Assembly: GCA_903844265.1 (NCBI GenBank)
Contig: CAIMTB010000461.1
Span: 1 to 36,729, forward strand
Direction: 5' to 3'
Length of the DNA: 36,729 bases
Source of the DNA: an uncultured Verrucomicrobiota bacterium
GTDB taxonomy: Bacteria; Verrucomicrobiota; Verrucomicrobiia; Limisphaerales; CAIMTB01
The notes beneath the pieces are model-generated. The model made no database searches and was not told the DNA's origin. It saw only the letters and a program-made list of their open reading frames with translations. Numbering within the stretch: the stretch's first letter is position 1; each line of letters starts with the position of its first letter. The position numbers were made by a program, and so were the translations under genes. This document shows positions 1 to 7,704 of this stretch, one piece after another.

Positions 1-2
1 AG

Positions 3-134
3 AACGCGGCCTCCATCGCCGGGCTTATGCTCACCACCGAGGCTCTCATCACCGAGATCCCCGACAAGGAGAAGAAGTCGGGCGGGGATTCGCACCACGG
101 CGGCGGCGGCGGTGGCGGCGGAATGGATTACTGA
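3..134 (+). CDS. groEL: Chaperonin GroEL, C-terminal fragment (5' end outside window)
   Basis: Only the last 43 codons are present. The gene enters from the left edge, and the frame beginning at base 3 runs to a TGA at 132-134. The peptide begins [20 protein letters not shown], which is the conserved GroEL segment where the last apical/equatorial helix returns. It is followed by a charged linker and a flexible glycine tail ending GGMDY. GroEL is the 60-kDa cytosolic ATP-dependent folding chaperone, working as a double heptamer with GroES. The tail (eight Gly before Met-Asp-Tyr) matches the usual disordered GGM-type end that projects into the cavity. A strong intrinsic terminator lies 50 bases downstream, so the operon most likely ends here. 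The identity is secure for the visible part; nothing can be said about the rest. Confidence 0.93.
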   Translation, partial: NAASIAGLMLTTEALITEIPDKEKKSGGDSHHGGGGGGGGMDY

Positions 135-183
135 TGTAGTTTCCGTCCCGGCCAAACCGGGAGCGGAATCACTGCAAGAACAG

Positions 184-210
184 GGGACCGGCGCAAGCCG
201 GTCCCTTTTT
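184..210 (+). terminator. Rho-independent terminator after groEL
   Basis: A perfect 9-bp stem (GGGACCGGC at 184-192 pairing with GCCGGTCCC at 197-205) is closed by a GCAA tetraloop of the GNRA class and followed directly by five T (206-210). It is correctly placed to end groEL transcription. It also shields the leftward acetyltransferase gene whose stop is at 257. Confidence 0.92.
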
Positions 211-256
211 GTTGGTATCAGCCGACTCCTCCTCCCTCGCGACCTTCAAACCTGGG

Positions 257-703
257 TCAGTCCCGCAGCCGCCGCGTCCACAGCTCCCGTCCGTCCCGTA
301 GGAATCCCTGACGTTGGTACAGGGTGGCGGCTTCGGGGTGATGTTCGTCGAGCTCGAGCCGGAGGTGCCCCACGCCTTCCCTGGCCAGGGCTTGGGAGAG
401 CGTTTCGAGGAGGGCCCGCCCGATTCCGCGCCCGCGCTGCGTCGCGGTCACGTGGAACTCATCGAGGATGGCCGTCCGTCCGCCGAGCTCCAGCGAGAGA
501 TACGTGACGACGAGCGCGTAACCCACCGGCTGGTCGTCGCGGTCGCGTGCGAGCCAGATGCGTCCGCACTCGGGATGCCCGAGGACCTCGAGGATCACGG
601 CGGCCTTGGCGTCCTCGATCCACGCGAGGCCGAAATGCGCGTAGAACTCGCGGGCAAGCGTCAGGATGTCCTCCAGGTCGCCTGGGCGGGCAATGTCGAT
701 CAT
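257..703 (-). CDS. GNAT-family N-acetyltransferase
   Basis: This gene encodes a 148-residue cytosolic acetyltransferase of the GNAT fold, which moves an acetyl group from acetyl-CoA to an amine; the substrate cannot be read from sequence. The acetyl-CoA pyrophosphate loop (motif A) is clear at residues 89-95, QRGRGIG, followed by the helix RALLETL. Strand 4 before it (AILDEFHVTA) and the late segment ATLYQRQGF, the usual GNAT 'A..LY...GF' signature, are also present. The start was set at the ATG at 703 because a strong Shine-Dalgarno sequence lies 5 bases upstream. An ATG at 721 is in frame but lacks one. The gene is leftward, converging on the groEL terminator. The family assignment is firm and the specific function unknown. 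Confidence 0.85.
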   Translation of the reverse strand: MIDIARPGDLEDILTLAREFYAHFGLAWIEDAKAAVILEVLGHPECGRIWLARDRDDQPVGYALVVTYLSLELGGRTAILDEFHVTATQRGRGIGRALLETLSQALAREGVGHLRLELDEHHPEAATLYQRQGFLRDGRELWTRRLRD

Positions 704-707
704 GACA

Positions 708-715
708 CCCTCCTC
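708..715 (-). promoter_or_regulatory. Shine-Dalgarno sequence fixing the acetyltransferase start
   Basis: The minus strand reads GAGGAGGG, with the GGAGG core 5 bases before the ATG at 703. This decides between the two in-frame ATG codons (703 and 721). Confidence 0.75.
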
Positions 716-776
716 GGTCATGGCCGGGCATTTCGTGGGGCCATGGAATGGGTGATGACAACAAGCGTGGTCGAGG

Positions 777-1451
777 TTAGCGGATGGCGGAGACCTGGAC
801 GGCGCTGCTGTTTCGGGCGGCGTGGGACGGGGGGAGATAGCCGTGCCAGGTGACATTCGGGAAGACGCACGCGCGTCGGCCGAGGATGCTGCCGGGATTC
901 AGGACAGCGTTGCAGCCGACCTGGGCTTCATCGCCGACGAGGGCGCCGAATTTCTGCAGGCCGGTATCCCAGGATTTGCCTTCGTGCAGGACGGTGATGA
1001 GGCCCGGGACGAGCTTGACATTGGAGAGCTTGACTCCGGCGCCGAGGTGGGCCTTGAAGCCGAGGATGGAGTCCCCGACGTAGTTGAGGTGGGGGACTTC
1101 GCAACGGTTGAAGAGGACGGCGTTCTTGAGTTCGCAGGCGTTGCCGACGAGGCAGTCGTCACCGACGATGACGTTTTCGCGGATGTAGGCGTTGTGCCGG
1201 ATCCGGCAATTGCGGCCAATGATGGCGGGGCCGCGGATCATGGCGCCGTCTTCGACGACGGTTCCTTCGCCGATGAAGACCTGGTCGCCGATCCAAGCCG
1301 ATCCCTCGCAGCGGTTGTGGAGGCCGGGGTGGAGATGGGTGCGGAGGTGCTCGGCGATGCGCGCGATGGCCTGCCAGGCGTGGTCGCAGCCCTCAAAGAG
1401 CGCGGTGTGTTCGGTCTGGGTGAGGTCGAAGAGGTCGGCCGGCGCGAACAT
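777..1451 (-). CDS. Left-handed beta-helix (hexapeptide) protein, GlmU C-terminal-like
   Basis: This is a 224-residue protein built largely of hexapeptide repeats (I/L/V-G-x-x-x-x) from about residue 52 to 215, the pattern of the left-handed parallel beta-helix acyltransferases. The segment [12 protein letters not shown] with the following GAGVKLSN closely resembles the acetyl-CoA-binding half of GlmU (PHLNYVGDA...GAGT). The first 45 residues are helical, and there is no nucleotidyltransferase domain, so this is not a full bifunctional GlmU. Such short proteins are often annotated as UDP-N-acetylglucosamine diphosphorylase in this phylum, but the sequence supports only a nucleotide-sugar acyltransferase-like role. 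The ATG at 1451 is chosen; a TTG 51 bases upstream is in frame but adds a non-conserved leader. The gene is divergent from rpsP. Confidence 0.75.
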   Translation of the reverse strand: MFAPADLFDLTQTEHTALFEGCDHAWQAIARIAEHLRTHLHPGLHNRCEGSAWIGDQVFIGEGTVVEDGAMIRGPAIIGRNCRIRHNAYIRENVIVGDDCLVGNACELKNAVLFNRCEVPHLNYVGDSILGFKAHLGAGVKLSNVKLVPGLITVLHEGKSWDTGLQKFGALVGDEAQVGCNAVLNPGSILGRRACVFPNVTWHGYLPPSHAARNSSAVQVSAIR

Positions 1452-1510
1452 CCCGGGAGGATGACGGGGGTGTTGGAGAGCGGCGAGACACAAAACACCC
1501 AAAACAGGAC

Positions 1511-1540
1511 TTGCCAGCGTTTAGCCCGGCCGTCTAGTTT
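1511..1540 (+). promoter_or_regulatory. Possible sigma-70 promoter of the rpsP operon
   Basis: TTGCCA (1511-1516) fits the -35 box in five of six bases. TAGTTT (1535-1540) is a poor -10 box at an 18-base spacing. It lies 80 bases before rpsP in the gap between divergent genes. It is weak and mainly suggested by position. Confidence 0.25.
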
Positions 1541-1619
1541 CGCCGCCCCTTGTCGGGAGCCGGATTTTCGTGGTGACGATTTCCCACGAGCACGACTCGC
1601 GAAGGGCATTGGCCTTTTT

Positions 1620-1874
1620 ATGTCAGTCAAGATTCGACTCAAGCGAATGGGGGCGAAGAACGCCCCGGCGTACCGGATTGTAGTGGCGGATTCCCGAAGC
1701 CCGCGCGACGGGCGCTGCATCGAGGAAATCGGGAGCTACGATCCCAAGAAGGTCGGGGTGAACTTCATCCTCAACCTCGAACGAGCAAACTACTGGGTGG
1801 GTGTGGGTGCGCAACCGTCTGAGACGGTGGCGAGCTTCATCCAGCACGCGAACAAGGCCGCCGTCGCGGTCTGA
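1620..1874 (+). CDS. rpsP: 30S ribosomal protein S16
   Basis: This encodes the 84-residue small-subunit protein S16, which binds 16S rRNA and helps 30S assembly. The N-terminus [20 protein letters not shown] and the downstream [11 protein letters not shown] and IGSYDP blocks are the family signature, and the length is normal. The start is the ATG directly preceding SVKIRL; no clear Shine-Dalgarno is visible (the upstream bases are CCTTTTT). It is the first gene of a rightward block with khpA (31 bases downstream), trmD and rplS, the classic bacterial order. The open frame continues several hundred bases upstream only because of the high GC content; that extension lies antisense to the beta-helix gene and is not protein-like. 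Confidence 0.97.
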   Translation: MSVKIRLKRMGAKNAPAYRIVVADSRSPRDGRCIEEIGSYDPKKVGVNFILNLERANYWVGVGAQPSETVASFIQHANKAAVAV

Positions 1875-1905
1875 TAGCCCCGCGCATCTTCCACGGTCCG
1901 CAACC

Positions 1906-2166
1906 ATGCAGGCCTTCCTTGAAACCGTGATTCGCGGGATGGTGCAGACCCCCGACGACGTCGGTATCACGCCGCAGGAGCGGAAGGGAGAGACCGTGTA
2001 TGAGGTGCGGGTGCATCCGTCCGACATCGGGCGGCTCGTGGGGCGCCGGGGAAATACCATCAACGCCATACGCACGCTGTTGACGGCGGGCGCGGCGCGG
2101 AAGGGTATCCGGTGCTCGCTGGAACTTGTGGACGAACGCGAGTCCGGGGGTGATTTCCAGTCCTAG
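1906..2166 (+). CDS. khpA: KH-domain RNA-binding protein KhpA
   Basis: This encodes an 86-residue protein made of a single KH domain. The GxxG RNA-binding loop is seen at residues 41-49 (IGRLVGRRG) and is followed by the helix [10 protein letters not shown]. The N-terminus ([16 protein letters not shown]) matches the KhpA/YlqC family, which binds RNA broadly, partners KhpB/Jag, and affects cell division or envelope synthesis in Gram-positive species. The position between rpsP and trmD is conserved in many phyla. Rim-type 16S processing protein RimM normally follows, but trmD comes next here. The upstream spacing of 31 bases implies co-transcription with rpsP. Confidence 0.92.
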   Translation: MQAFLETVIRGMVQTPDDVGITPQERKGETVYEVRVHPSDIGRLVGRRGNTINAIRTLLTAGAARKGIRCSLELVDERESGGDFQS

Positions 2167-2206
2167 CCCGGGCGAGAACCCGGAGTCGGCGGGTGGGAGC
2201 GCGCGC

Positions 2207-2908
2207 ATGAAGATCGACGTGCTCACGTTGTTCCCGGGCATGTTCGGCGGGCCGTTGGACGAGAGCATCGTGCAACGGGCCAGGAAGAAGGGGGTGCTGG
2301 ACCTGCGGGTTCACAACCTGCGCGAGTGGACGCACGATCGGCACCGGACGGTGGACGACCGACCCTTTGGGGGTGGACCCGGGATGGTGTTGAAATGCGA
2401 GCCGATCTTCGCAGCGGTCGATAGTTTGCGTGGACCCGGGACGCGGGTGGTGCTGATGTGCCCGACGGGGCGGCCATTCGAGCAGGCCGTGGCGCGTGAG
2501 CTGAGCGGATCGGATCATCTGGTGATGATCTGCCCGAGTTACGAGGGGGTGGATGAGCGGGTGCGCGAGTCGTTGGTGGATGTCGAGTTGTCGGTGGGCG
2601 ATTTTGTGCTCACGAGCGGCAATCTGCCGGCGATGATGGTGATCGACGCGGTGGTGCGGTTGTTGCCGGGAGTGCTGGGTGACGAGGAATCGGCGGTGGA
2701 CGAGTCGTTCAGCCACGGTTTGCTCGAGTACCCGCACTACACGAGACCGGCCGAGTTTCGCGGTATGCAGGTGCCGGGAGTTCTGCTCTCGGGAAACCAT
2801 GCGGAGATTGAGCGGTGGCGGCGCGAGCAGGGGCTCGTGCGCACGCAGCAGCGAAGGCCGGATCTGATTGCCCGCAAAGACGCGGAAGCAACACCCGGCG
2901 GAAAGTGA
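2207..2908 (+). CDS. trmD: tRNA (guanine-N1)-methyltransferase TrmD
   Basis: TrmD methylates G37 next to the anticodon, using S-adenosylmethionine, to keep the reading frame. The 233-residue product has the SPOUT/trefoil-knot landmarks: [13 protein letters not shown] at the N-terminus, [10 protein letters not shown] at 51-60, SYEGVDERV at 111-119 and the knot segment [11 protein letters not shown] near 129-139. The C-terminal block LEYPHYTRP also fits, with the [15 protein letters not shown] segment following. The chosen ATG gives the conserved N-terminus; an open frame extends 81 bases upstream into khpA but is not conserved. The gene follows khpA by 40 bases and precedes rplS by 6 bases, so the three are almost certainly one transcript. 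Confidence 0.97.
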   Translation: MKIDVLTLFPGMFGGPLDESIVQRARKKGVLDLRVHNLREWTHDRHRTVDDRPFGGGPGMVLKCEPIFAAVDSLRGPGTRVVLMCPTGRPFEQAVARELSGSDHLVMICPSYEGVDERVRESLVDVELSVGDFVLTSGNLPAMMVIDAVVRLLPGVLGDEESAVDESFSHGLLEYPHYTRPAEFRGMQVPGVLLSGNHAEIERWRREQGLVRTQQRRPDLIARKDAEATPGGK

Positions 2909-2914
2909 TGAGCT

Positions 2915-3358
2915 ATGAACCAGGTATTGTTGGACAAGATTGAGGCGCAGTTCTTGAAGAAGGAAAAGCCGGCCTTTCAGGTCGGGGATTCCGTGCGCGT
3001 CCACACCAAGGTGGTGGAGGGCGACAAGGAACGTATCCAGGTTTTCGCTGGCGTGGTCATCGGACGGCGCGGCCATGGCCTGAATGAGACCTTCACGGTC
3101 CGCCGCATCAGCTACGGCGAAGGCGTGGAACGTGTCTTCCCCATCCACTCTCCGCGCATCGACAGGGTCGAGGTGGAGCGTCAGGGCTCGGTGCGGCGGG
3201 CGAAGCTCACCTATCTGCGCAATCGCGTGGGCAAGGGAGCAACTCTCGTCCCCGAGAAGACGACGAACGCCCCTGCCGCCGGTGCTGCGAAGCAGAAGCG
3301 GACTCCGGCCCCGGCCGCGGCCCCCACTTCGGCCCCGGCCCCGACCCCGGCCGCCTGA
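2915..3358 (+). CDS. rplS: 50S ribosomal protein L19
   Basis: L19 sits at the 30S-50S interface of the ribosome. The first 110 residues match the family: an N-terminal helix, [43 protein letters not shown] and [12 protein letters not shown], ending with [14 protein letters not shown]. The remaining 35 residues are an added tail rich in Ala, Pro, Thr and Lys ([13 protein letters not shown] end) that makes the protein 147 residues instead of about 115. Such low-complexity tails are probably disordered and surface-exposed. The ATG lies 6 bases after the trmD stop, indicating tight coupling in the rpsP-khpA-trmD-rplS operon. Confidence 0.97.
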   Translation: MNQVLLDKIEAQFLKKEKPAFQVGDSVRVHTKVVEGDKERIQVFAGVVIGRRGHGLNETFTVRRISYGEGVERVFPIHSPRIDRVEVERQGSVRRAKLTYLRNRVGKGATLVPEKTTNAPAAGAAKQKRTPAPAAAPTSAPAPTPAA

Positions 3359-3476
3359 GGCGGCATCGAGCGACGGGCGAGGGACGAGACAACTTCGCCT
3401 GTTCTGGTTCAAGCTTTCACCCTCCGACGTGGCGCCCTCGGCGCACCGTCGGGGATGTGTTGTGCTGGGGATTCAA

Positions 3477-4142
3477 ATGAAATCTCCCTCGCCGTCCCGG
3501 TTCTTGTTTGAGACCGGGTTGTTGGACCGTGGCATTCGCCGAATCGCCGGAGTCGATGAAGCCGGCCGAGGTCCGTTGGCGGGGCCTGTCGTGGCGGCTG
3601 CGGTGGTTTTTCCACCCGACTGGATTGAGCGCGGCATCCCGGCGGCGCTTCGCGACCTCAACGATTCCAAGAAGCTGAGTCCGTCCCGGCGTGACGGGTA
3701 CTTCTCCATCCTTTCGGGTTCTGTTGAAGTACTGAGCGCCATCGCCATCGTCGAGGCCGACGAGATCGATCGGCTGAACATTCTTCGGGCGACGCATGCG
3801 GCCATGCTCCGGGCGCTCGCGGCACTTCCTGAGGAACCCGGGCACGTGTTGGTGGACGGGCTGCGGGTGGAGGTCATCCGCCTGCCCCAGACCGCGATCG
3901 TGAAGGGTGACGGGCTCAGTTATTCCATCGCGGCGGCCAGCGTGCTCGCGAAGGTGACCCGGGACCGGTTGATGGTGCAACACGACCGGACCTGGCCTGG
4001 GTATGGGTTTGCGGTTCACAAGGGGTACCCGACCCCGGCCCACCTTCGAGCCCTGTCGGAATTGGGTCCTTGCCCGATACACAGGCGATCGTTCGCACCC
4101 GTGAGGGCGACGGCCTCTCAGCCCGACCTGTTCATTCCGTGA
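3477..4142 (+). CDS. rnhB: Ribonuclease HII
   Basis: RNase HII nicks DNA at embedded ribonucleotides, starting ribonucleotide excision repair, and removes RNA from RNA-DNA hybrids. The 221-residue protein carries the four acidic metal ligands by alignment to the family: D27 and E28 in GVDEAGRGPLAG, D127 in LVDGL and D145 in VKGDG. The DSKKLSPS block and AASVLAKVTRDRLM are also intact. The ATG at 3477 puts about 20 residues before the first catalytic strand, as is usual. It stands 118 bases after rplS, a common neighbour (rplS-rnhB-yraN), and is likely part of the same transcription unit. Confidence 0.96.
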   Translation: MKSPSPSRFLFETGLLDRGIRRIAGVDEAGRGPLAGPVVAAAVVFPPDWIERGIPAALRDLNDSKKLSPSRRDGYFSILSGSVEVLSAIAIVEADEIDRLNILRATHAAMLRALAALPEEPGHVLVDGLRVEVIRLPQTAIVKGDGLSYSIAAASVLAKVTRDRLMVQHDRTWPGYGFAVHKGYPTPAHLRALSELGPCPIHRRSFAPVRATASQPDLFIP

Positions 4143-4199
4143 CCTGAGCACCATCGATGGAGCGCCCACTCGCGTTGGGATTGTCTCCGTGATGGATTC

Positions 4200-4688
4200 G
4201 TGCTGGGTTCGGGCCGGGTGAACTTGCTGGCCAAACTCAAGGAATACTTCGGTGGCAAGCCGGAGCCTGAGCATTTGAGGCGTGGCAAACTCGGGGAGCG
4301 CGCTGCGAGGCGATATCTGAAGGATCAGGGGTTGAAGTTCCTCACCGCGAACTACCGCTCCGAACGGGGCGAGATCGACTTGGTCTTCCGTGACAGAAGT
4401 CCGATGGGGGGACGATCCATGGTCCACGCAAATGAGGGTGACTGCCTGGTCTTCGTGGAAGTGAAGACGCGCTCCAGCGAGGCATGGACACGGCCCGCCT
4501 CGGCGGTGAACGCAGCCAAGCGGCGGCGGATATCGCGCACGGCGCTGGACTACCTGCGCGAGCTCGACGAGCCACGGGTCAAGGTCAGGTTCGACATTGT
4601 CGAGGTCCTGCTCGCCGCTGGTGAAGTGCGCGAGGTTCGGCATCTGCCCTGCGCGTTCCAACTTTCAGCACCCTATCGGCACGGCTGA
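4200..4688 (+). CDS. yraN: UPF0102 family protein YraN, predicted endonuclease-fold
   Basis: The 162-residue protein belongs to the UPF0102/YraN family, whose fold is that of the restriction-endonuclease PD-(D/E)xK nucleases; its biological role is not established. Visible blocks are LGERAARRYLKDQGLKFLTANYRSERGEIDLV split around the catalytic-like GEID (57-60) and the E-x-K of FVEVKTR (87-89). The start is GTG at 4200; a second in-frame GTG at 4218 would remove six residues and is equally possible. It follows rnhB by 57 bases, matching the frequent rnhB-yraN pair. A 20-residue insertion between GEID and VEVK (roughly RSPMGGRSMVHANEG) is longer than typical. Confidence 0.88.
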   Translation: MLGSGRVNLLAKLKEYFGGKPEPEHLRRGKLGERAARRYLKDQGLKFLTANYRSERGEIDLVFRDRSPMGGRSMVHANEGDCLVFVEVKTRSSEAWTRPASAVNAAKRRRISRTALDYLRELDEPRVKVRFDIVEVLLAAGEVREVRHLPCAFQLSAPYRHG

Positions 4689-4740
4689 TATTGGGGTTGG
4701 GACGGGTGGGCCGGGTCGAGCTGCGGCTGCGCTGGGAGAG

Positions 4741-4778
4741 AAAAAACCGCCGGACCCGGCGAACCGGGTGCGGCGGTT
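4741..4778 (-). terminator. Rho-independent terminator for the leftward Gfo/Idh/MocA gene
   Basis: Read on the minus strand, an 8-bp stem (AACCGCCG at 4778-4771) is followed by one mismatch, six more pairs and a TTCG loop (4763-4760). It returns through CGGCGGTT to a run of six T (4746-4741). The hairpin lies between the convergent yraN and oxidoreductase genes, 28 bases beyond the latter's stop. Confidence 0.92.
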
Positions 4779-4805
4779 GAAATGGAAGCCGGTCGATGTT
4801 CCGGT

Positions 4806-6182
4806 TCAGACCGTGACCGTCTTGCCGGGGACGGCGATGGAGTAGAGGCCGTCCTTGTCGGGGTTCGTGGGCGTGGGGGCGTCCCAGGCGTAGGTCTTCG
4901 GCATGACGTCGATCTCCGAGTTGAAGGCCTTGTCCCACTCGATTTCCTTGCCGGAGTAGGTGGCCATGCGGCCGATGATGGACATCATGGAGCTGTAGGC
5001 GCCGTAGTAGGCCTCGTTGTACGGCTTGTCGTTGCGGATGGCGTCGAACAGGTCGTTGTGCTCGATCTGGTAAGGGTCATGTCCCTGACGGACGTCGCGA
5101 TCTGCGCGCCACTTGTTCTCGCCGGTGATGGAGCCGTCGCCGACGTTGCAGCGGCCCTTGGTGCCGATGACGTGTTCGGAGACGTTGCTCCATGCGCTTG
5201 GGATGTGGCGGCACTCGGAGAACATGATCGAGCCGTCGGCGTACTCGTACTGGCAGGCGTGGTGGTCGAAGATTTCACCGTGGTCCTTGCCGTTACGCAC
5301 CTGGCGACCGCCCATGCCGCGCACTTTGACGGGGTGCACGATCGGGGTCTTGCCGCTCGGGTCGTAGGGTCTGCCCTGCATGACCCACTGGATCACGTCG
5401 AGGTTGTGGATGTGCTGCTCACAGATGTGGTCACCGCAGAGCCAGACGAAGTAATACCAGTTGTACATCTGGTATTCCATTTCGGTGGGCGGACGGCCGA
5501 GCTTCTGCGCGAGTTCTGCGCGGCCTCGGACCCAGACGCCGGCGTCGTTCCAGAAGGCGCGTGTGCCGAGGATTTCGCCGACGGCGCCGCCATGGAGGCG
5601 TTTGATGGTTTCGAGGTAGATGGGTTGGTGATGGCGTTGGAGTCCGACGCCCACCTTGAGGTTCTTCTTGTTCGCTTCCTCTGCGGCGGCGATGACACGG
5701 CGGACCCCGGGGGCGTCGACGGCCACCGGCTTTTCCATGAAGACGTGTTTGCCTTGGCGGATGGCTTCCTCGAAGTGGATCGAGCGGAAGCCTGGCGGGG
5801 TGGCGAGGATGACGACGTCGGCGAGGGCAATGGCCTGCTTATAGGCGTCGAAGCCGATGAATTTCTTGTCATCCGGTACTTCGACTTTGTCCTTGTGTTT
5901 TCCCTTGAGGTTGTTGAGGGAGCCGTCGAGTCGTTCCTTGAACGCATCGGCCATGGCCACGAGCTTGGTGCTGCCGCTCGTGCTGAGGGCCTGGTCCGCG
6001 GCACCGGAGCCGCGGCCGCCGCAGCCGATCAACGCGATTTTCACGGTGTCGCCAGGAGATGCGCCGAGCGCGAATCGTTCCGTGGCGAGTTGGGCGAGGG
6101 CGACGCCGCTCGCGGCCGCAGCCGAGCTTTTGAGAAAGCCGCGGCGGGTGACGGTGGGATGAGAAGCTTCAGGTTGGGTCAT
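4806..6182 (-). CDS. Tat-exported Gfo/Idh/MocA family oxidoreductase
   Basis: This is a 458-residue NAD(P)-dependent sugar-type dehydrogenase of the Gfo/Idh/MocA family. A Tat signal with TRRGFLKSS (residues 12-20) and an Ala-rich stretch precedes the Rossmann fold. The dinucleotide loop is GCGGRG at 53-58, and the catalytic-lysine motif EKP lies at 150-152 (FMEKPVAVDAPG). The C-terminal beta-sheet domain has the conserved WLCGDHICEQHIHNLD and EYADGSIMFSE segments seen in the secreted verrucomicrobial/planctomycete subgroup. Tat export implies a folded, cofactor-loaded protein in the periplasm. The ATG at 6182 is chosen because it gives the Tat motif at the normal distance; longer open frame upstream is not conserved. 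It is a paralogue of the protein at 17969-19318. Substrate unknown. Confidence 0.9.
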   Translation of the reverse strand: MTQPEASHPTVTRRGFLKSSAAAASGVALAQLATERFALGASPGDTVKIALIGCGGRGSGAADQALSTSGSTKLVAMADAFKERLDGSLNNLKGKHKDKVEVPDDKKFIGFDAYKQAIALADVVILATPPGFRSIHFEEAIRQGKHVFMEKPVAVDAPGVRRVIAAAEEANKKNLKVGVGLQRHHQPIYLETIKRLHGGAVGEILGTRAFWNDAGVWVRGRAELAQKLGRPPTEMEYQMYNWYYFVWLCGDHICEQHIHNLDVIQWVMQGRPYDPSGKTPIVHPVKVRGMGGRQVRNGKDHGEIFDHHACQYEYADGSIMFSECRHIPSAWSNVSEHVIGTKGRCNVGDGSITGENKWRADRDVRQGHDPYQIEHNDLFDAIRNDKPYNEAYYGAYSSMMSIIGRMATYSGKEIEWDKAFNSEIDVMPKTYAWDAPTPTNPDKDGLYSIAVPGKTVTV

Positions 6183-6202
6183 GGCAGATTGACGGTTTAC
6201 AA

Positions 6203-6246
6203 CCCATCCGACGTTCCCCTCCAGGGCGGGATTCAGATCGGATGGG
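6203..6246 (-). other. Inverted repeat in the leader of the oxidoreductase gene
   Basis: CCCATCCGA (6203-6211) and TCGGATGGG (6238-6246) are perfect 9-bp arms separated by 26 bases, with the near arm 20 bases upstream of the start codon at 6182. In the transcript this could form a stem-loop close to the ribosome site, or end larC transcription, although no T run follows. On DNA it could be a regulator site. Confidence 0.45.
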
Positions 6247-6328
6247 CGTGAGGGAAGGAAACCAAGACCCCCGGGCGGTGTCCATCTTGGAGTCGTGAAC
6301 TTCGAGACGAGCCAGGGAGCGCCGATCG

Positions 6329-7663
6329 TCAGCGCCCTGTGTTGAACGCGGTGATCGCCGCCTGGTAGACCGCCCGGAGTTCGGATCCCGAGGCTGTCGC
6401 GACGCTGCGGCAAGACTCGAACTCGGGCGCCACCTGGACGATCTTCCCATCCAACAGCCCGAGTTTCACGGTCACCTCGCCGTGCGGCGTCCGGATCTTT
6501 CGGAACTCGCGTCGGAGTTTGCGCCGCGTCGCCGTGGTCCTGCGGACCCCAAACGCCGAGGTCTCGGTGAGGAGGCTTTGCGTGAATCGATCCGCGTCGT
6601 CCATCGCACAAAGCACGGTCAGCAGGACCCCGGGGCGGTTCTTCTTCATCTGGATCGGCGTGTGGAAGACATCAAGCGCGCCGGCCTCGAACGCGCGATC
6701 CACGAAGTGACCGAGGATTTCAGGGCTGATGTCGTCGAGGTTGGTCTCGAGCACCGCGATCGTGTCGGTCTCCCAGTCGGCGCCCGGTGTGGTTGGGTCC
6801 GTGGCGCCGGGGGTTGAGGTCGAGGTCGTGGGTGTCATCACCGGGGCGATGCCGGAAACCGGGGCTGGACCGGCCACCACGTCGCCCAGCACGGCCCGCA
6901 CCAGATTGGGGCGCGTGCGGTTGTCGCGTGTTCCCAGACCGTAGCCGACCCGGGAAGGAAGGAGGCCGATGATGGGGCCGAAACTCGTGGCGAATTCGGC
7001 GAGCAATGCCGCCCCGGTGGGGGTGACAAGTTCATGGGGTTCCTCGCACTGATTCACCGCGACACCGCGCGCCGCGAAAATCTCGAGAGTCGCCGGTGCG
7101 GGCAGGGGCATCCGGCCATGGGCGCAACGGACAAACCCGGTGCCCTCGATCACCGGGCCGGCCGCGACGTCAGGACGCCCCAGAAGGTCGAGAGCGATGC
7201 AGGCACCCACGACGTCGACGATGGAGTCGACGGCGCCGACTTCGTGGAAATGCACCTGCTCAGGGGGCATGCCGTGGATCTTGCCCTCGGCCTGCGCGAT
7301 GCGGTCGAACACGGCGATGGCGCGTGATTTGACCCACGCATTGAGCGGGCTCCGGCGGATCAGTTCGCGGATCTCGGCGTACGTCCGGCCGTGGACGTGA
7401 ATTGGATTACGCTCGTGATCATCGGAGGGCTGGCCGTGGGGATGGCGGTGACCGGGGGCGTGGTTCCCATGTTCGGTGAGGTGGACGTCAAATTTCACGC
7501 CCTCAATGCCGCACTTGCTCGCGCGCCGGGCACGGAGGTGGTAACCCGCGACGCCGAGGGTGCGGAGTTCCGCCTCGAGCCGGGGCAGGGACACGCCGAG
7601 GTCGATCAGCGCGCCGATGAACATGTCGCCGCTGAGGCCGCTGAAGATGTCGAGGTAGAGCAT
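6329..7663 (-). CDS. larC: Nickel-pincer cofactor biosynthesis protein LarC
   Basis: LarC inserts nickel into the pyridinium bis-thiocarboxylate precursor, the last step in making the nickel-pincer cofactor of lactate racemase LarA and related enzymes. The 444-residue product begins with the family signature YLDIFSGLSGDMFIGALIDLG. It also carries VHFHEVGAVDSIVDVVG, ELVTPTGAALL and LETNLDDISPEILG. A His-rich stretch of about 35 residues (near 63-95, including GHRHPHG) may handle nickel. Many LarC proteins are made by programmed frameshift as C1/C2 halves; here both halves lie in one continuous frame. It follows larB by 41 bases on the same strand. Neither larA nor larE is in the window. Confidence 0.93.
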   Translation of the reverse strand: MLYLDIFSGLSGDMFIGALIDLGVSLPRLEAELRTLGVAGYHLRARRASKCGIEGVKFDVHLTEHGNHAPGHRHPHGQPSDDHERNPIHVHGRTYAEIRELIRRSPLNAWVKSRAIAVFDRIAQAEGKIHGMPPEQVHFHEVGAVDSIVDVVGACIALDLLGRPDVAAGPVIEGTGFVRCAHGRMPLPAPATLEIFAARGVAVNQCEEPHELVTPTGAALLAEFATSFGPIIGLLPSRVGYGLGTRDNRTRPNLVRAVLGDVVAGPAPVSGIAPVMTPTTSTSTPGATDPTTPGADWETDTIAVLETNLDDISPEILGHFVDRAFEAGALDVFHTPIQMKKNRPGVLLTVLCAMDDADRFTQSLLTETSAFGVRRTTATRRKLRREFRKIRTPHGEVTVKLGLLDGKIVQVAPEFESCRSVATASGSELRAVYQAAITAFNTGR

Positions 7664-7704
7664 CGGGAGAAGGGAGTGCCGTCGGTCGCGTGGTGGGACC
7701 GGGA

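Noticed and set aside
822-1619. Long rightward open frame in front of rpsP
   Set aside because: It runs antisense to the beta-helix gene, is Asp/Glu/Val-rich from GC-driven codon shadowing, and S16 has a normal conserved start at 1620.
2060-3412. Leftward 450-codon open frame over trmD and rplS
   Set aside because: The composition is His/Arg/Pro-rich with no domain; it is a shadow of well-supported genes on the other strand.
4782-6251. Rightward 489-codon open frame over the first oxidoreductase
   Set aside because: Val/Asp/Gly-rich antisense shadow; the leftward protein has Tat and Rossmann motifs.
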